64,000 bases of DNA from Desmodesmus armatus. Lineage: Eukaryota; Chlorophyta; Chlorophyceae; Sphaeropleales; Scenedesmaceae. The stretch lies in the NCBI GenBank assembly GCA_007449985.2, contig VIIQ02000001.1, positions 1,049,501 through 1,113,500 of the forward strand, read 5' to 3'. The notes beneath the pieces were generated by a model. The model did no database searches and had not been told where the DNA came from. It saw nothing but the letters and a program-made list of their open reading frames with translations. The position numbers were made by a program, and so were the translations under genes. This document shows positions 47,805 to 58,700 of the stretch, piece after piece (position 1 is the stretch's first letter; every line of letters starts with the position of its first letter).

Positions 47805-49025
47805 GTGGGGTTTAAGCTGTGTGATTTGAGGGGATGCTTGATGCTGTGCTTTGACCCAGTGACTGTGACAAGAATGTGTTTTGCTGCGGGAGTGACCAGG
47901 TACATTTCATGATGATGTGACAATGTTATGAGTATCATCATGCGTTTAGAGAGACTAGGTGAGAACAAGTACAACGTTTGAGCTTGACCTTATCAGCTGT
48001 TTACTTGCTGGCTATTGTCGAGGCTAGGAGTCTGTGCCCTGATAAATTATGTCATTTGCAGGACATGGGCAGGGCAGTGTACCAGCTTTGTGCTTTGCCT
48101 GTGTTCCATTGTCACTGTTGGTAGTGACACTGTGCTGAGGGCTGACGGGCTGGGTGCAAGCGAGAGGATTTGCTGGGCAGCTGCACCTATGATCATACAG
48201 GCAGCACACCAGGCTTATGAGCAACGAGGCCTTGGGCCTAACCCCAAACCCCCATAACCCCCCCCCTAAACCCTAAAACCCCTAACCCTAAACCCTGACC
48301 CTCTCAGATCTGTATGCACTGAACTGCCGCTGAGGGACAGAAATTCCATTACGATTGGTCAGTCAGTCAGTGTTCGATACAAAGAGGTATCGAGAGACCC
48401 AGCCGACCCAATGCAAGCCCTTGGACCCAATCCATGTCCCGCCGTAGTAACTCAAGGCGCCATGATTGAACCAGAGTCCATTAGTTGCTCCATATTCGCT
48501 GTGAGGACCTGCAGGCCAGCATGCAGCACTCATACCACACTGGCAGGCCACACATGAGCAAACCTTTCCCACGACTGCCTCTGTGAGTGAGGCTGGGGAC
48601 ACTGCATGACGCTGCTCCTGCAGTGATCACACAGGGTGCATGCCCGAAAACAGTACTGCTCCTCTGTATAGGGTACATAGCTACTGCGACGCCATGCCAT
48701 GCCATGGCAGTGGGCCAGTGGGTCAGCACCCCTCAGTGATTACTGAGACCTACACTCAGTGAAACCATGCATGCCATGCTGCAGCATGGCAGCTGGCAGC
48801 AGCATCTTTGTCTTGCACAACCAGCTGTGGCTTGCCAACGATCATTTGTCATGACGCGCATAGCAGCAGGAGTGCCACTCCTGCTGAGCAGGGCTGCCCC
48901 TCACCCCCGCAGTGGAAACAGTCGCATGTACACTAAAAGCAGCCACATTGACATCCGAGCGCACTTTGAGTACCCCGTCCAATGCTGTACAGCCCTGGCC
49001 CAGCATAAATACGTGCGGTAGAGAA
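47805..49025 (+). repeat. Diverged interspersed repeat, copy 2
   Basis: Partner of 37795-39235 in the same orientation, starting shortly after the stop codon of LicD-like copy 1. It lacks the LINE-containing insert of copy 1 but includes a degenerate telomere-like tract at 48239-48298 absent from copy 1. No open frame of note. Confidence 0.75.
48239..48298 (+). repeat. Interstitial telomere-like CCCTAAA tract
   Basis: A degenerate array of CCCTAAA, CCCTAAAA and CCCCATAA variants, the C-rich strand of the Arabidopsis-type telomere repeat TTTAGGG. It lies inside the repeat at 47.8-49.0 kb. It may mark a repaired break, a former chromosome end or a telomere-templated insertion. Confidence 0.8.
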
Positions 49026-49423
49026 TTGAGCATATGAATGTGGAAGGTGAGTGGGTGGATGCACGGTGGTAATGTTGTATGGAGCTGGTGTTGTGGTCCA
49101 TACAGGCCCCATACAGCGCTGTGAGGAGGGAAAGTGCCCCTTACACTGGTTACTCTTTCTGCAGGCTTGGGTGAAATATGAGATTTTCAAATAACCATGT
49201 ATAAAGCATATAGATACTCCACTTGCGCGGATAGAGTGAGCACGCAACAAAACCGCCAACGGCAACTTTGGGTGTTCATCGTAATCTCACACTTTGCCGG
49301 CAGGTTCCTTTGAAAGGAGGCGAACAAATATTCAGTGCCAAAACAGCAGCAGCGGATACTTCCATCCAGTAAAGTGTGCTGAGCATACTCGATTTCTGTT
49401 ACTGTTACTGTTACTGTTACATG

Positions 49424-49442
49424 GTTCAGGCTGAGCCTGAAC
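49424..49442 (-). other. 3'-end hairpin of the LINE
   Basis: GTTCAGGCT and AGCCTGAAC form a perfect 9-bp inverted repeat around one base, between the stop codon and the tail. Several LINE groups use a 3' stem-loop for recognition by their reverse transcriptase, so this is a likely cis signal. Confidence 0.7.
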
Positions 49443-49465
49443 ACCCCGTAGGGAGCCAACGAGGC

Positions 49466-50752
49466 TCATGGGGTATCGGCATCATAGAACGCCTCTGAAG
49501 AGACATCGTAGAACTCATCTGAGAATGCACTGACGAACATATCGGAAGCATCAGGGGCCAACCCATCCTCAGCAACACCCAAGAGGGTATCAGCTTCCTC
49601 AGCTGACAGCCCGTCTGCAAACAGGACCTCCAACGGGGGGTTGGTCCACCGGCGTTGGCCACACTCACGCAGAAAAGCACCAACACAACGGGCAGGCTGG
49701 TGCATGAAGGACCGCAGTTGGGCTGCAGACACATTGCATGGGAATTCCATCCAACCACCAAAGTCAGCAAAAAGAGCAGCATGCGAGCGCCTCAACACAT
49801 CATATGCTTCACATTCAGCAATCATGTGCATCTCGTCGCCTACCCCCTGATGACAAAAACGGCACAACCTATCAGCACGGGCAATACTAGCAGCAGGTCC
49901 CGAAGCAGAGCGAGGCTGGAACTTAGCGGTGGCAACATCAAGATCATGGGCACCTAGTCTGAAACTGGCAAGGGCTCTAACACACTCACGGGACATGGGG
50001 GCGGTGTGACGCACATAGTCTGGGCAGTCAGACCACCGGCCACGATCTAAGCAGCGGAGAGGATCAACCTCAGAACCACCTTCAACAGCAAACCACTGTT
50101 GATACTTACAGCACGTGACTACGTCAGAGGGAGCAGAGCGGGGGTCAGAAGGCAGGTCACACCAGCAGCTATACAACCATTTATCAAAGGACGACAACAC
50201 GGCATGGGCTGAGATCGCACAGGGCACACCATCGTCAAACAAACCACCATCAGGCAAGGCTCCAAAGGCAGTAAGAAGGGCAGAGAAATCACTCACCCAG
50301 CTGGACCCCACATCACCACCGAGGGCAAGGCTTTCCGTCACGGAGACACGCAGCAGGTGCTCAGCAGGGAGCTGTTGAATCCGATTCCACAAGCCCACCG
50401 CAGCCTGCACCCACCCCCGCACTAGGGGCCTGCAACCAAACTCACGTAGCATGAGCTGGCGCGGTGTGCTTTTGCGCAGACCGCCACCCAAGCGACGCAT
50501 AAACAGGGTCTGCACCCGCTGTAGTGGGTTGTCAAGGCACCCGTTGGGGTCCCGCACCCCACGCAACAAGGCCGGAGCCCACACCTCAGCGCAGAAACCC
50601 AAGACAGGGGACACAAGTGAGTCAAACAATTGCACCTGCACCTCCAGGCTGGCAACCTCCATATCACTACAACGACCAAGCATCCCCCACATAGCAGATT
50701 TCAACAGAACTTCTGAGTAAATTTCCGTCACTTGCCCCAAACATCGATGCAA
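49466..50752 (-). pseudogene. C-terminal remnant of LINE reverse-transcriptase protein
   Basis: An open frame of 428 codons without stops. Its start resembles the region after the reverse-transcriptase palm in LINE proteins (FDSLVSPVLGFCAEVWAP). The C-terminus has a Cys/His knuckle, CRFCHQ then HMIAECEAYD, like the final zinc knuckle of LINE ORF2. The palm motif with YADD-type residues and any endonuclease are missing, so this copy cannot be autonomous. The first Met is arbitrary since the real frame began further upstream. Clade (L1-like or another algal LINE) is not resolved. Confidence 0.78.
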
Positions 50753-50943
50753 CAGTACTCAAGTACTGCATATGTACGTGTAGCTGAGCCCTGTGTGCCT
50801 GTGCAGGACATCCCTATTGCATAGTGTACTAGCTGGCCACGTCTACCTGTTGGCAGCTTTACTGTGCTGCCTGTATGCCTAGGACACTGTGCTGATATTA
50901 GCATACTGCAGTCGCTCCTTCTTCCAACCCCAAGCTTGCTTAA

Positions 50944-53649
50944 ATGGCTGATTCTACTGCTGCTGCTGCTGCTGGAGGCAAGCAGCGCACAACAGCTAGG
51001 TGGCCCGGGTGGGCAGTTGTAGCAGTCCCAGTGCTGTGCAGCGTACTGTTGCTGTTACCTTTCAGCAACCTCAAGTTTGTGCTGGATGCATCTGGTGGCA
51101 TGCGCAGCATCAGCATCAGCAACAGCGCCATAATTGTGCCTGTTGTGGGCGAGAGGCTACCAGGCAACACAGTCAACAACCCCATGGCCGTGCTTCCACC
51201 ATTTGAGCCGACATGTTTTGTGGGTCATGAGGACAGAGTGAAGGTGAGGGCCAGGGTCAAGCAAGGGTACACTAGACAGTGGACGTCATGTAGACAGTGG
51301 GGCGCCACTAGGCGCAGCATGTCTATATCAGTGTGGCGCTGCATGCTTTGAAACGCGGATTTTAAGCAACATGAGCTGTGCGTGGTGTGTGATGTGTACG
51401 CTCATACGTTGCACAGCGGTAGGCAATTGGACAAATACACCTCGTTGGCCCAACTTCCATTGAATGGAAGTGTTGTGGTGCACAAACATCCCGCTTATCA
51501 GTCTTCTGCCCGTACACAGCTCGCAGCTACTAGTGGGGACAGACCACATACTGGTGAATGCCAGGTACGGTACATCAATCGACATGTACACGTGTCACTG
51601 ATACTCGGTTCTGCTGCTGCCAACAGGTACAGTGCCCAGTCATCAACTGCTCCATCGACCACAGCTGCACTACAGCAAACAAGTCCTGCTGCGCATATAT
51701 CAACCTGCAGATCATGCTGTTTTTCGATGCAATTCCTTTCCAGCAAGGGCCTTCAGGGCGAACACATGCTGGTCTTTGGTTCCGCGCTTGGCGCGCTTCG
51801 CAACGGAACCGTCCTCGCGCACACGGCCGACGTCGACTTCGCCATTTCGCCTACGGCAATCCAGTTCTTGGAGCAAAATTCCACTCGTCAAGAGCTCTGG
51901 CAGCGTGGCTACTCCTTCTGGGCTGACACACAGTGAGTGCCACACGTTTATAGGAGCATGCATGCTCCTACCATGTGCATGGGGTCATGGCATGATCACC
52001 TGTGTTGCCGCACAGTGTGAAGTGCAGCTCTGAGCTGCCAGGCTTGTGCTTGAGCCAGCACTTGTACAGTTTGAACATGGCATAGCGCAGCATGGTTTTC
52101 TGTCGGTCTTGTATGCTTACGTACAGCCCGAACGTCCAACACACACTGCCCGGCACCAGTTGCACGACACAGCACAGCTGACCGTCAGCGGCTGTGGCAC
52201 ACCACCGTGCAAGATAGCCGTTAGCCGTTGTCTAGATCTACAGCCTGCCAGGCTGCCCGGCACAAGCAATGATGCAGCACTGCGACAATGCAAAGCTTCC
52301 TGTTAACAGGTCAACATGTTGACGTAAACAAACATGCATGTGCAACATGATGCATCATAACAATCAGCACGTGCTGTGCACAGCAAGCCACCATTTGAGC
52401 ATGACTCTGCTGCACTACACATGAGCTCGCACACAACAACAACATGTGCAAGTACAGCAAGCGTCACACCTGCTCCTGCACCATCACACGCACCGCTTTG
52501 CTCCTTTCTTCAATCGGACAACTGCTGCAGGGTTTGGCGCATGTGCCCTCACCAGTACCACCCATCACCCGACTTCCAGTCACTCATGGTCCCGCTGATC
52601 AAGATGGACCACTACCAGCAGTACAAGCAGACAGGTGCCTACGCTGGTATGTGCTATATGGATGGATACGTCATGTGGCCTGTGCAAAGTGCCACCCGAC
52701 ATTGCTCTAGGGCAGACCTCAACTTGAACCTTACCGCTATTCTGGCAAGGACGATGTCGGCCAGTGCGCGACCGCAGCAGCTGCGTCAGCAAGGGCCTGT
52801 CGAGGGCGCGAGCACTTCTGAGCTGCTCCGAACGCAACCATCAGAGGCGGAAGGGCAGAGAGGGTCTACAGCTGAAGGACACAGACGTGGGCGGACGTTT
52901 TGCATACATCGCAGCAAGCTGCCAGTCGTGCTGACGCCACATACTCGCACAGCACTGGTTGATGGCCACAGACTGCCGGCGGCTGAGGACCTTGAGGGGT
53001 GAGGGATGCAGTGCTGCTGACGAGGGGTCCATGGACATTGCTGTTGCTGCTGGATGAGTCTCAGCTGCAAGCTCAGTGGGGCCAAAGGCTTCAAGGCATC
53101 ATAAAATGTACCACAAACGTGCCGCAAGTATTACTTTTGGTGGTGAGCTGCCAGACCAAGCCAATACACTGTTGTGACGGTCATAACATCATCGTTGCCG
53201 GCATGTGCCCATTGATTGCACCAGCTTCAGCAGGCTATTATTCAGCCTGAATGGTGGTGGCTAGCCGGGACTGCAAATGCAATGCACATGGTCTGCACCA
53301 GATGCTGCGGTGTAGCCATTGAATGCCACAAGTGCCACAGTTTGTAGTTGCACCGCGTTACTGTCAGTTATGGCTCAGCTGGGCGCACCTGAGTCTCACT
53401 GAGTACAACGGTTGTACTGTGTGTGCTGCCGACCCTGGTTGCGCTCGCAGGCATGTGGAGGCCACCTACGGCCCCTCTTGGCGCATCCCAGACGAGCGTT
53501 ACCATGGCGTAGAGCCCCTGACACCTGACGGCGACGAAGTGCGTACCGCCCTATACCGCCATCTGTCAGTGACCGCCTGGGGTGACATGCCCTGGGGGAC
53601 GCGAATCAGTCGCTGCGTCGGCCGTCGCAGGCATACCACACCACGCTAG
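50944..53649 (+). pseudogene. LicD/fukutin-like gene copy 2, frameshifted
   Basis: Paralogue of the gene at 44975-47758 with the same exon plan: 50944-51243, 51627-51932, 52531-52998, 53451-53649. Introns 1-3 keep the same donors, acceptors and phases. The motifs GSALGALRNGTVL and HTADVDF are present. Exon 2 has one extra base near 51727-51732: copy 1 reads FFDQFLSSKG, and here the frame changes from FFDAIPF to MQFLSSKG. As written the protein breaks before the catalytic motif. Repaired, it would be about 423 aa. The N-terminus starts later than in copy 1 because a TAG replaces a Ser codon upstream. The LINE ends about 185 bp before the ATG, where copy 1 has its TATA box. The rest is well preserved, so either the damage is recent or the indel is an assembly error. 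Confidence 0.7.
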
Positions 53650-55768
53650 CAGTGCGTAGGGTTAGGGCCGTGTTTGGAGGGGGTGAGTAGTGGGCAGAAG
53701 GGGGATTCTCAGCAGCAGAAGCAGCAGCAGCACTGCGTAAGGTACGTTCCCAGGCCATACCTCCTCAGACCATTTTGTACCTGGGCAGTGCCCAGATATC
53801 ATCTGGTGTTGCCACACCAATATTACCACTAATAATATATTGGTACAGTACGCACACCCTCCTGACTAGCAAACATATGTTCACTGGCATACTTACACCT
53901 CTGCAACAGGGGTCACACAGCACCAAACAGGCGGCATCCGTTTAAATGCATAGTACTGCGTGCAGCTGCAAATTCGACTAGTAAGTAACACGACGTGCTG
54001 TTTCCAGCACAGCCCTCTTTTCCAACACAGTACTACCCTCCAGCAGGGGTTTCAGTACTACTCAAATGCCCGGACACACTGCACCGAGCGGCTGTGCTTC
54101 TGCGAAGCTGCCACAATCATTCTCGCATCAAGTGGGATTTGCCAGCAGCCTGGTAGTGCCCAGGTACGAACCAGCCTGGCTGCAGCCAGGTTTGTATCTG
54201 GGCGCTGGTCATTCATCATGCGGGTTGTGCGTTACAAGGATGCCTCAGCCCTGTTGACACCTCCAGAGTGTCTGTTAAACACCAGGGCCAAGACTGCGGG
54301 GCTGCGTCAGTCTCAGTCTCAGACAAAGTTTGACATGCACTGGCTCTGCAACTTCACAAGCAGCGCAAGCAGTACTGAGCTGTTGCCATTGTAGCAGCAG
54401 CTGCAACACGGCCTTGGGCAGCTCTGAGCTTGCAGTGCAGACGTCATTCAACGATGTCGCATTCAGCCAGACAGCACAACACATGGAGGCAACACCTTGC
54501 TGACTCAGCATATGCGCGGCATGTGTCAGATACACCATCATGGTGTGGGTCTTGTACTTATCCTGACTTAGGAGGCAAGGCAAGGTGTGTGTTGTGCTGC
54601 AACAGTGCAGTGAAGAAAGCTTTCACATGCATGTGACGGGGTGGACAGCAACAAGGAAGGAGAAATGTCCATGGACCATGGCAGCAATGGTGCAAGAGCC
54701 TTCCTCCTGAGAGAGAGCACTAGGGTAGTCATGGACTTGCACAACTGCAACAACAAGCATGAACTCCTTTCATAAACATCAGACTAAGAAGCAGTATTGC
54801 TCCCCTTGCGCCACCAACCCATGTGTATGGGTGCAGTCATGTCCATCTCAGGAACCTCCAACACAAAACACTGTTGCCAACAAGTCTGGGACTCACGCAG
54901 CAGCCAGATTGTTGTGGTGCATCAATGTGAAGGAGGATGTGTAAGTGCCACGAAACACAAAAAAGGAGCGGAATCCCCCCGGTGAAAATGTAAGCTGATG
55001 GTGATGTGTGAGAGAGCTCAATGATGGTGGTCGTTGTACACACCAAAGAGGAACCACGCCCAGCATTGGGCAGTGAATTTCCTCCACAACAGCTCATGGA
55101 TGCTTTCCTTGCACAAGGGTGGTCCGAAGTTGCATAACTGCAGAAATGCAGCGACACGGGACACATATGCACAGCCAAAATACCAATCCCCTCACCCGAA
55201 AACATACCATCACAATGCAAACCATTGCAAACCAATGCCTCCATACCAGCCCTTATCCTTCAGGCGCCACATGTTGCGAAGCCAGCTCAGCTATGGAACC
55301 GCAGGCAGGCCACCCAACCATGAGCATGTGAGCGGGCTGACAACTTGCAAAGTCCTGACTGATAGTCTGGACTGATTGTGGCGAGGGTGATGACAAAAGC
55401 CCCTACAACAGTAAAGCCCACCACAATGGAGGAGGGGATAGATAGAAACTACCGGGCGCCAAACCTAGCCTGCATCAGCCCGATCTTGCAGTCTCGCAAG
55501 GGGCATGAACATACTTGCAATCATCTCCAGCATCAGCGTGAGGTCCTCACGACAAGATGCAGACACACACGCTGTCGAGCAGTGTTGCAAGACACACGCC
55601 GTCGTATGTTGCATTGCGCTGTGCCACAATCACGACCCATAACACTGCACAACCACCCCTATACCTGCCGGCCGGGCAGTCACCACCCTCCTCACCCCTT
55701 TGCCTTTGCCGTGCCATGCTTGATCTGGAGCAGCACTCGACAAATGCAAACACAGCCCAGCCAGCTGA
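53650..55768. other. Spacer without recognisable gene
   Basis: Begins with the 3' flank of LicD-like copy 2, which shares AGGCCATACCTCCT with the flank of copy 1, and ends at the stop codon of the large modular gene. Open frames of up to 145 codons occur on the plus strand but show no domain or splice continuity. Confidence 0.5.
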
Positions 55769-58700
55769 TCAGCAGGAGAACACATTCACCCAATTGAACT
55801 GGTCTGTGACCCAGATTGAGCCCGCCCTTGTCATGGCAATGCCACGAGGGTGATTCCCCTTGAAGTTTTGTGCATACCCAGCAATGAAGGTACCCTCAGC
55901 ATTGTACTTCCTGAGAAAAGGTGTGTCCCAATTCGTCAGCCACACATGCCCAGCTGAGTCGAGGGCAACATCGTTGGACCCGTACGTTGGCGCAATCTGC
56001 TTGATGTATGTGCCGTTGGTAGAAAAGACATGCAGAGCATTAGTGTAAGCCTTGCCTATCACGTAGAGCAGCTGGTTGTCGCTGCTCACAGCCATGCCTT
56101 TTGGCTGTGTGATGGTGCTCGCACTTCCAATCTGGCGGACGTATGTGCCATTGGTTGTGAACACAAACACACTGTTGGTGTGATAGTCAGACACATAAAC
56201 AAGCCCATCACCACTCGAAGCAATGTACCACGGCTGTTGAAGCCCAGAAAAAGTGGAGGTGCGCTGCCCAAAGACCCTGACAACGGTGCCGTTCCGGTCG
56301 AAGACCTGTACGCGCTGGTTGAAGGTATCCACAACGTAGATGAGATCATTCTTGTCAATCTCAATGCCGATTGGATAGTTGAATTGACCCACAGCAGATC
56401 CAAGGGTGCCATTGCCAAGCTGCCCGATGCGGGTTCCGTTGATGTGGAACATCCCAACACGTTGTTTTGCCCACTCCACAACGTATATGGTGTCTGAACT
56501 GTCCACTGCCAAGTCCTGAAGGTGGGTTCCATCCTCGAATGGTATGGTCATAGTGACTTTTGGCTGGGTGCACAGCTCATATCGGTCTGCAGCAGTGAGG
56601 GGGTTGGGGGGCCATGTAGGACAAGCAAACCATTCAGCCAGCGTCATGAGCGTTTGAAGCAACCTTTGTAAAGTCCCCGCCGCGGCTGAGCCTTGTGCCG
56701 GGCACAAGTAACCTGCATGAGGTGCTTGTGTGTCGACAGATGGAGTACTTGGATACATGCATGTGTATACATCGGGGGCTTGTCACAAGCATCATTCTTG
56801 TGCTGGTGTATGTAGCTAGCTGTGACCAGCTGCATCATGGTTTGAAAAAGCAGCATGGCATTTCAGCCTTGCTGCTGCCCAGTGGTGTGATTCCCATGCA
56901 GCTTCCCCCCACCCCCCTTGTGGCTCATATACAAATGACAATCAGTGTACACGTGGCATGCGCAAAGACATGCACGTATGCAGGGGCAGAGGCAAGTCCC
57001 TGCAACATTGGCATACTTACATCGACATGTGCTTTGGACTGGGCTCCATGCAGCCTGTCCAAGCTCACTCAAGCCGCAGGTGGCCGTTTCAGATCCGGTG
57101 TAGTTTTGGCCACAGCTGGATGTGCACGCCAACCCAACTGGTGTTGCAGCACCACATGCCAAGCTGCCAGTCCCTACAGTATAGGGACCTGGGACTGAAG
57201 GGCTGCCCAAGCATGCTGCAAACAATTTGGTAGACACACGGCAACAGCAAGTTGCACTCAGATTTACCAGAGCTTTCAAACGACGCGTGCCAACATCGGT
57301 AGCCATATGCGTTAGTGAGGCATGGCCAGCGAGCGCCTCCTGCTGACGTGTCATGTCGTGTACTCTGTGCGGCAACATCAGCGTCTAGCATGATGCACAC
57401 AGCCCAACGAAACACATTACTGGTGTCGCAACAACTTGCTGGGTTACCACAATGGTATGTGCTGCTGCCGGGCTGCTGCTCTGGCCCTAGTTTACACCCT
57501 ACATGGCTTGTTCATGCATTACTGTGTCAGCAGGTTGAAAAATACCATAGGCAAATTCGCTTTGGTTGAACAAACTATACCTGAGCCCCTGCAACGCACC
57601 AACTACACATGAGCCGGTTGCGCTCGGCTCCCACGATCCGCTAGCCTGGCACGTGACATTTGCGCTGCCGCCAAAGTCGCAGCTGGCGCTGCAGGATTGC
57701 CCCATCAGCTTGCCAGCGCAGTTTGCAGGCCAAAAACCGTTCACCAGAGAGGCAGTTGGCACCGTCGAGCAGTTGGGGGCTGCACAGAAAAATCGCACAG
57801 CGTTGCAATCGGCACGTGGATGATGCGCATGCCACACTCTGCTGAAGGAATAGAGTTGCAGAGTACATCACGAGTGAGAATGTGCTGCGCCCTGCGACAA
57901 GTGCCGGCTGGTTCTTGGCCTTGTTTGGTGCATTTGTAGGGTTGAAGCAACATGGTGAATGACTCATGCGCAAGGATGAACCCACAATGCAGTTGCCACA
58001 GGTGTAACATTGATTGACTGAAGCCACGACCTGTGCGACCCTCACCTGCACATGCGCCGGTTATGTTCAACTCCCACGACCCGCTGGCCAGGCATGTGAC
58101 ACTTGCGCTGCCGCCCACGTCGCAAGTTGCGCTGCAAGATTGCCCAATCAGCTTGCCAGCGCAATTTGCGGGCCAGGAACCGTTCACCAGAGAGGCAGTT
58201 GGCACCGTCGAGCAGTTGGTTGGTGGGTCTGCGCAGCAACACCGCACAGAAGTGTGTAATGAAGTTGACAAGTCAGCAGGCGGCATCCGGCATGCCATCC
58301 TTGCTGACCAGAACACCAGTGAAGTGAAGCTTGTTTCATCACATGCTGAGCTGTGCGGAAGTTGTCAACTGCTTCTTTGTCCAGCTGTTGCACCATACCT
58401 AGGGGTGAAACAAGGGTGAAACAAAACGCACGGATCATTTTAATATGCCATTTCATGGCCCTCACCTACACATGAGCCGGTTGTGCTCAACTCCCACGAT
58501 CCGCTGGCCAGGCATTTGACGTTTGCGCTGCCGCCAAATTCGCAGCTGGCGCTGCAGGATTGCCCGATTAGCTTGCCAGCGCAGTTCTCAGGCCAAGACC
58601 CGTTGACAAGAGAGGTGGTGGGCACTGCAGAGCAGTTGGTTGGTGGGGCTGCACAGAAACACAGCACAGCGGTGTGTGTACATGTGAACGAAATGTTGTT

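Larger units (their letters stand above)
49396..50760 (-). mobile_element. 5'-truncated LINE (non-LTR retrotransposon)
   Basis: On the minus strand a long open frame is followed by a very short 3' region, a hairpin and a (TAACAG)4 tail (49396-49419). No long terminal repeats exist. The 5' boundary at about 50755-50765 is set by the point where similarity between the two LicD-like gene upstream regions resumes. No target duplication could be identified with confidence. A shorter copy of the same 3' end occurs at 38.3 kb. Confidence 0.78.

Noticed and set aside
48239..48298. Chromosome end
   Set aside because: The telomere-like array is short, degenerate and flanked on both sides by ordinary genes, so it is interstitial.
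45711..53649. The two LicD-like genes as an assembly duplicate of one locus
   Set aside because: They differ throughout exons and introns, with different linkers and flanks, so they are genuine diverged paralogues.
53960..54394. Plus-strand open frame of 144 codons downstream of LicD-like copy 2
   Set aside because: No recognisable motif, no homologous frame after copy 1 and no splice continuity.
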